This document shows positions 61,762 to 64,000 of a stretch of 64,000 nucleotides of DNA, in pieces. The translations under genes and the position numbers were made by a program. A model generated the notes under the pieces. The model ran no database searches. It saw nothing but the letters and a program-made list of their open reading frames with translations, and was not told the origin of the DNA. Within the stretch, counting starts at the first letter, position 1, and each line of letters opens with the position of its first letter. Origin of the DNA: SCN-69-37 sp044507065 (GTDB lineage: Bacteria > Acidobacteriota > Vicinamibacteria > Vicinamibacterales > SCN-69-37); the NCBI GenBank assembly GCA_044507065.1, contig JBIQJY010000008.1, positions 25,382-89,381 of the forward strand. The letters run 5' to 3'.

Positions 61762-64000
61762 GGGCGAGCGCCACGCCGTCGCGGAAGACCACCGTGCGCC
61801 CCGTGACGGCCGGGACGCGGTCGCCGGGCACGAGGATTCCCACCAGGTTCAGCGGATCGGTCGCGGCCACGACCACGAGGCCGCCGGTGAGTGGCCGGTG
61901 GCGCAGCGCGCGCAGCGACTCGACCGCGACGGGCAGCGCGAACTGCTCGCCCACGAACCCGTTGACGAACCGGCCGCCGCGGATCTCCCCGCGGTCTTCG
62001 AGGCGGCGCAGCGCGAGCAGCACGTCGCGCCAGACAGGAATGTTCGACTCGCGCGCCATCAGGTCGCGGAATACCACGCCGTAGCGCCGCAGCAGCATCC
62101 ACGCCGACGCCTCCGCGATGCGCGTCCGGTCGGCGTCGCCCTCGTGCGGCAGCAGCGCCCAGCGCCCGGCGCCATGCCGGGGGCGCTGATGGCGTCCGCG
62201 CCCCTGGCCCGCGCGGCGCCGCGGGTCGACGAGCGCCCGCAGGTTGTCGAAGCCGTCGGCCGTGACGAGCCCGGCGGCGACCAGTTCCCACAAGGCGAGC
62301 TCCACTTCGGCGTCGAGCTGCCGCGTGGCGCGAGTCAGGTCGGTGAAGAACGACGCACCGGCGCGCCGGAGCGCTGCCAGCACCGCGCGCGCGTTCGGCG
62401 TCAGCGCGCCATCGTCCTCGCTTGGCGTCCGGCGCGCAAGCCACGCCGCATCGTCGCGGGCAAAGAAGGTGATGGGGGCAACGCTCGTCGGCACCACGCG
62501 CCGCGGGCCGCCGGCGGCCGCCGATTCGACCGTGGCGGGATGCGGAGACAGCCGGCCCCAGCCGATCTCGCCGCCCAGGCAGAGCCGATCGAGGTGAGCC
62601 GGGTCATAGCCGGCCACGCGGCTGGCCAGCAGCTGGGGCTCCCAGCTGTTGGCCGGCGCTTCGAACCCCTGGAGCTGGCGCACGACTTCGAGCGTGCCAG
62701 CCTCGCCGTGAAGCTGGGCGCCGGGGGCCACGTGCTGCCACTCGAGCAGCCAGCGCATGAAATCCGCCGCACTGACCGGCGCAATCTCGCGGCGCAGCGC
62801 CCCGATCGTCTGCCGGTGAATGCGAGCCAGCAGCCGCCGTTCGCACCACTGGTCGGGGAAGTCGGCGTCGCGCGGCAGCGTGTCGTCGAACTGGCCGCGC
62901 AGCGCCCAGCCCGATGCCTCGAGGCGCAGCAGCGCCTCGTGCACGTCACCCGGCGGCAGGTGCAGGAGGGCGCCGAGGCCGCGCGCTTCGATTGGTCCGG
63001 CGTGCGCCATCCAGCCCTGGACGACGGTCGTGCGGGCATCGACTGCCGTGGGTTCGGCTTCACCAACCTCGATAGCCGTCGACGTGAACGATGCGCCCGG
63101 GTAGACGGCCGCGAAAGCGCGCCGGCGTTCACTCGCGACCAGGAACGCCACGCCGTCGACCAGGCCCACGGCCGCGCGTCGTGCCGCAACGAGCGCCTCG
63201 GCCAGCGGTGACCATCGCGGATATTCCGCCGCGATGCGGGTGGCGAGCGGATCGCGAATCGCGTCGGGCGTCGCGCGGACCGCATCGGGCCCCGGGGGAA
63301 CTGGAATCGCGATGACCGTCAACAGCAGATCGTGCAACTCGTCGGCATCGCGGACGTCGGGCCATGCCTGCTGCCGCACGTCGGCAATGGCCGCCGGGTC
63401 GAGCCGGCCCATCTCGCGCTGGTCGGCATCGGGCAGCGTCCGGCGCAGCTGCACCGCGCGCGCCCGGCGCTCCTCGAGCGGGGCGTCGTCGAGGAACGCC
63501 CACGGATTCGCGTTGAGGATCTCGTGCGACAGCACCGACGGTTCAGGCGTATCGATCGCGACAACGCGGATGCTGCCGTCGGCGATGGCTTCGAGCACCG
63601 CTGTCAGGCCGTCGACGTCCATCGCCTCAGTCAACACATCCTTCATCACTTCCTGAATCAGGGGATGGTCCGGAATGACGATGGGACCGTCGATGTTTTC
63701 CTGGCAGGCGGCAACGTCCGGGAAGACAGCCGCGAGCAGGTCGTCCGACTGCAGCCGCTGGATGTGGATGGGTACCTTGCGACCGGCGCGGAAACGGAGC
63801 AGCGCCAGCGAGCGCGACGCGTCCCAGCGCCAGCGCGTGCCGAAGATCGGCGAATCGAGCGAGGCCTGCTCCAGCACGTCGCGGGCCGTTGCGGGCCGCA
63901 GGTAGCCGAACACGTCGGCCAGCGGGAAGCTGTGCTGTTCGGCCAGCGCGATGTTGATGGCGTTGTCGGTCGCCGAGGCCTGCAGCTCGAAGTTGAACGA
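61721..64000 (-). CDS. Lhr-type ATP-dependent helicase, C-terminal part (partial)
   Basis: The frame is open to the right window edge, giving about 759 C-terminal residues. The segment FELQASATDNAINIALAEQHSFPLADVFGYL, then SPIFGTRWRWDASRSLALLRFR, is that of Lhr helicases after their winged-helix domain. Later parts show the Lhr C-terminal wings and DPLNLVGIL near the end. The ATP-binding motifs would be coded to the right of the window. Lhr acts in DNA repair on single-stranded DNA. The last 12 residues come from the repeat shared with the methyltransferase gene. Confidence 0.88.
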   Translation of the reverse strand, partial: SFNFELQASATDNAINIALAEQHSFPLADVFGYLRPATARDVLEQASLDSPIFGTRWRWDASRSLALLRFRAGRKVPIHIQRLQSDDLLAAVFPDVAACQENIDGPIVIPDHPLIQEVMKDVLTEAMDVDGLTAVLEAIADGSIRVVAIDTPEPSVLSHEILNANPWAFLDDAPLEERRARAVQLRRTLPDADQREMGRLDPAAIADVRQQAWPDVRDADELHDLLLTVIAIPVPPGPDAVRATPDAIRDPLATRIAAEYPRWSPLAEALVAARRAAVGLVDGVAFLVASERRRAFAAVYPGASFTSTAIEVGEAEPTAVDARTTVVQGWMAHAGPIEARGLGALLHLPPGDVHEALLRLEASGWALRGQFDDTLPRDADFPDQWCERRLLARIHRQTIGALRREIAPVSAADFMRWLLEWQHVAPGAQLHGEAGTLEVVRQLQGFEAPANSWEPQLLASRVAGYDPAHLDRLCLGGEIGWGRLSPHPATVESAAAGGPRRVVPTSVAPITFFARDDAAWLARRTPSEDDGALTPNARAVLAALRRAGASFFTDLTRATRQLDAEVELALWELVAAGLVTADGFDNLRALVDPRRRAGQGRGRHQRPRHGAGRWALLPHEGDADRTRIAEASAWMLLRRYGVVFRDLMARESNIPVWRDVLLALRRLEDRGEIRGGRFVNGFVGEQFALPVAVESLRALRHRPLTGGLVVVAATDPLNLVGILVPGDRVPAVTGRTVVFRDGVALAPDDAAEAVRPRSA

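Overview
The window is a high-GC, gene-dense chromosomal segment from a Gram-negative (diderm) bacterium. BamA, a Skp/OmpH chaperone, LolC/E and LolD, LpxA, LpxI, a TonB-type protein and apolipoprotein N-acyltransferase all point to an outer membrane with lipid A. A dnaK-dnaJ-hspR heat-shock operon, the futalosine route to menaquinone, and DUF6600-, DUF6677- and DUF2085-type proteins together fit Acidobacteriota (a Vicinamibacteria-like lineage) best. This taxonomy is inferred from gene content and family resemblance, not from a marker search. No rRNA, tRNA, CRISPR array, transposase or integrase was recognised. Two 100-N scaffold gaps lie at 55045-55144 and 61446-61545.

Layout. 1-4308: end of valS, nadC, birA, an unknown protein and a TrmA/RlmD-type RNA methyltransferase, all forward. 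4343-6951: argS and mobA, reverse. 6961-12617: a V4R-like protein, a TPR protein, a SPOR protein, lnt and prfB (with its programmed +1 frameshift). 12621-17042: a class A PBP and a FecR/DUF6600 exported protein, reverse. 17154-20744: dnaK-dnaJ-hspR behind a near-consensus promoter overlapped by a HAIR-like operator. 20805-24697: a DnaC-like ATPase, hemW, two tandem paralogous exported proteins and an outer-membrane barrel. 24762-28852: a MeaB-methylmalonyl-CoA epimerase fusion, a metallo-hydrolase, MTA phosphorylase and an adenosine kinase-like PfkB enzyme. 28852-34777: small membrane proteins, ribH-nusB-lysS and lolC-lolD. 34891-44900: clpC, then the envelope genes bamA, ompH, a fused fabZ-lpxA, lpxI and a Gfo/Idh oxidoreductase. 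44901-51284: the menaquinone block (an MqnE-like protein without its Fe-S site, mqnA, mqnC, a deaminase-type amidohydrolase, a UbiA-type prenyltransferase, ubiX, menG/ubiE). 51404-55318: a TonB-type protein, miaA, deoB and dgt. 55399-59633: the lipid block yceD, rpmF, plsX, fabG, acpP, fabF. 59612-61761: an apparent insertion flanked by a 43-bp direct repeat. 61721-64000: C-terminal part of an Lhr-type helicase, reverse.

The most unusual points are five. (1) A full-length but cluster-less MqnE-like protein stands at the head of the menaquinone operon. (2) A repeat-flanked insert between fabF and the helicase carries a three-part methyltransferase and an otherwise easily missed reverse-strand gene broken by a gap. 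(3) Two domain fusions occur, FabZ-LpxA and MeaB-epimerase. (4) The heat-shock operon's DnaJ has HPG in place of the HPD tripeptide. (5) lnt has no ATG, GTG or TTG that would include its conserved N-terminus.

Functionally the window joins cofactor and quinone synthesis, translation factors, envelope and lipid A assembly, fatty-acid synthesis and a heat-shock system. Most genes run in tight operons with ATGA, GTGA or TAATG overlaps.
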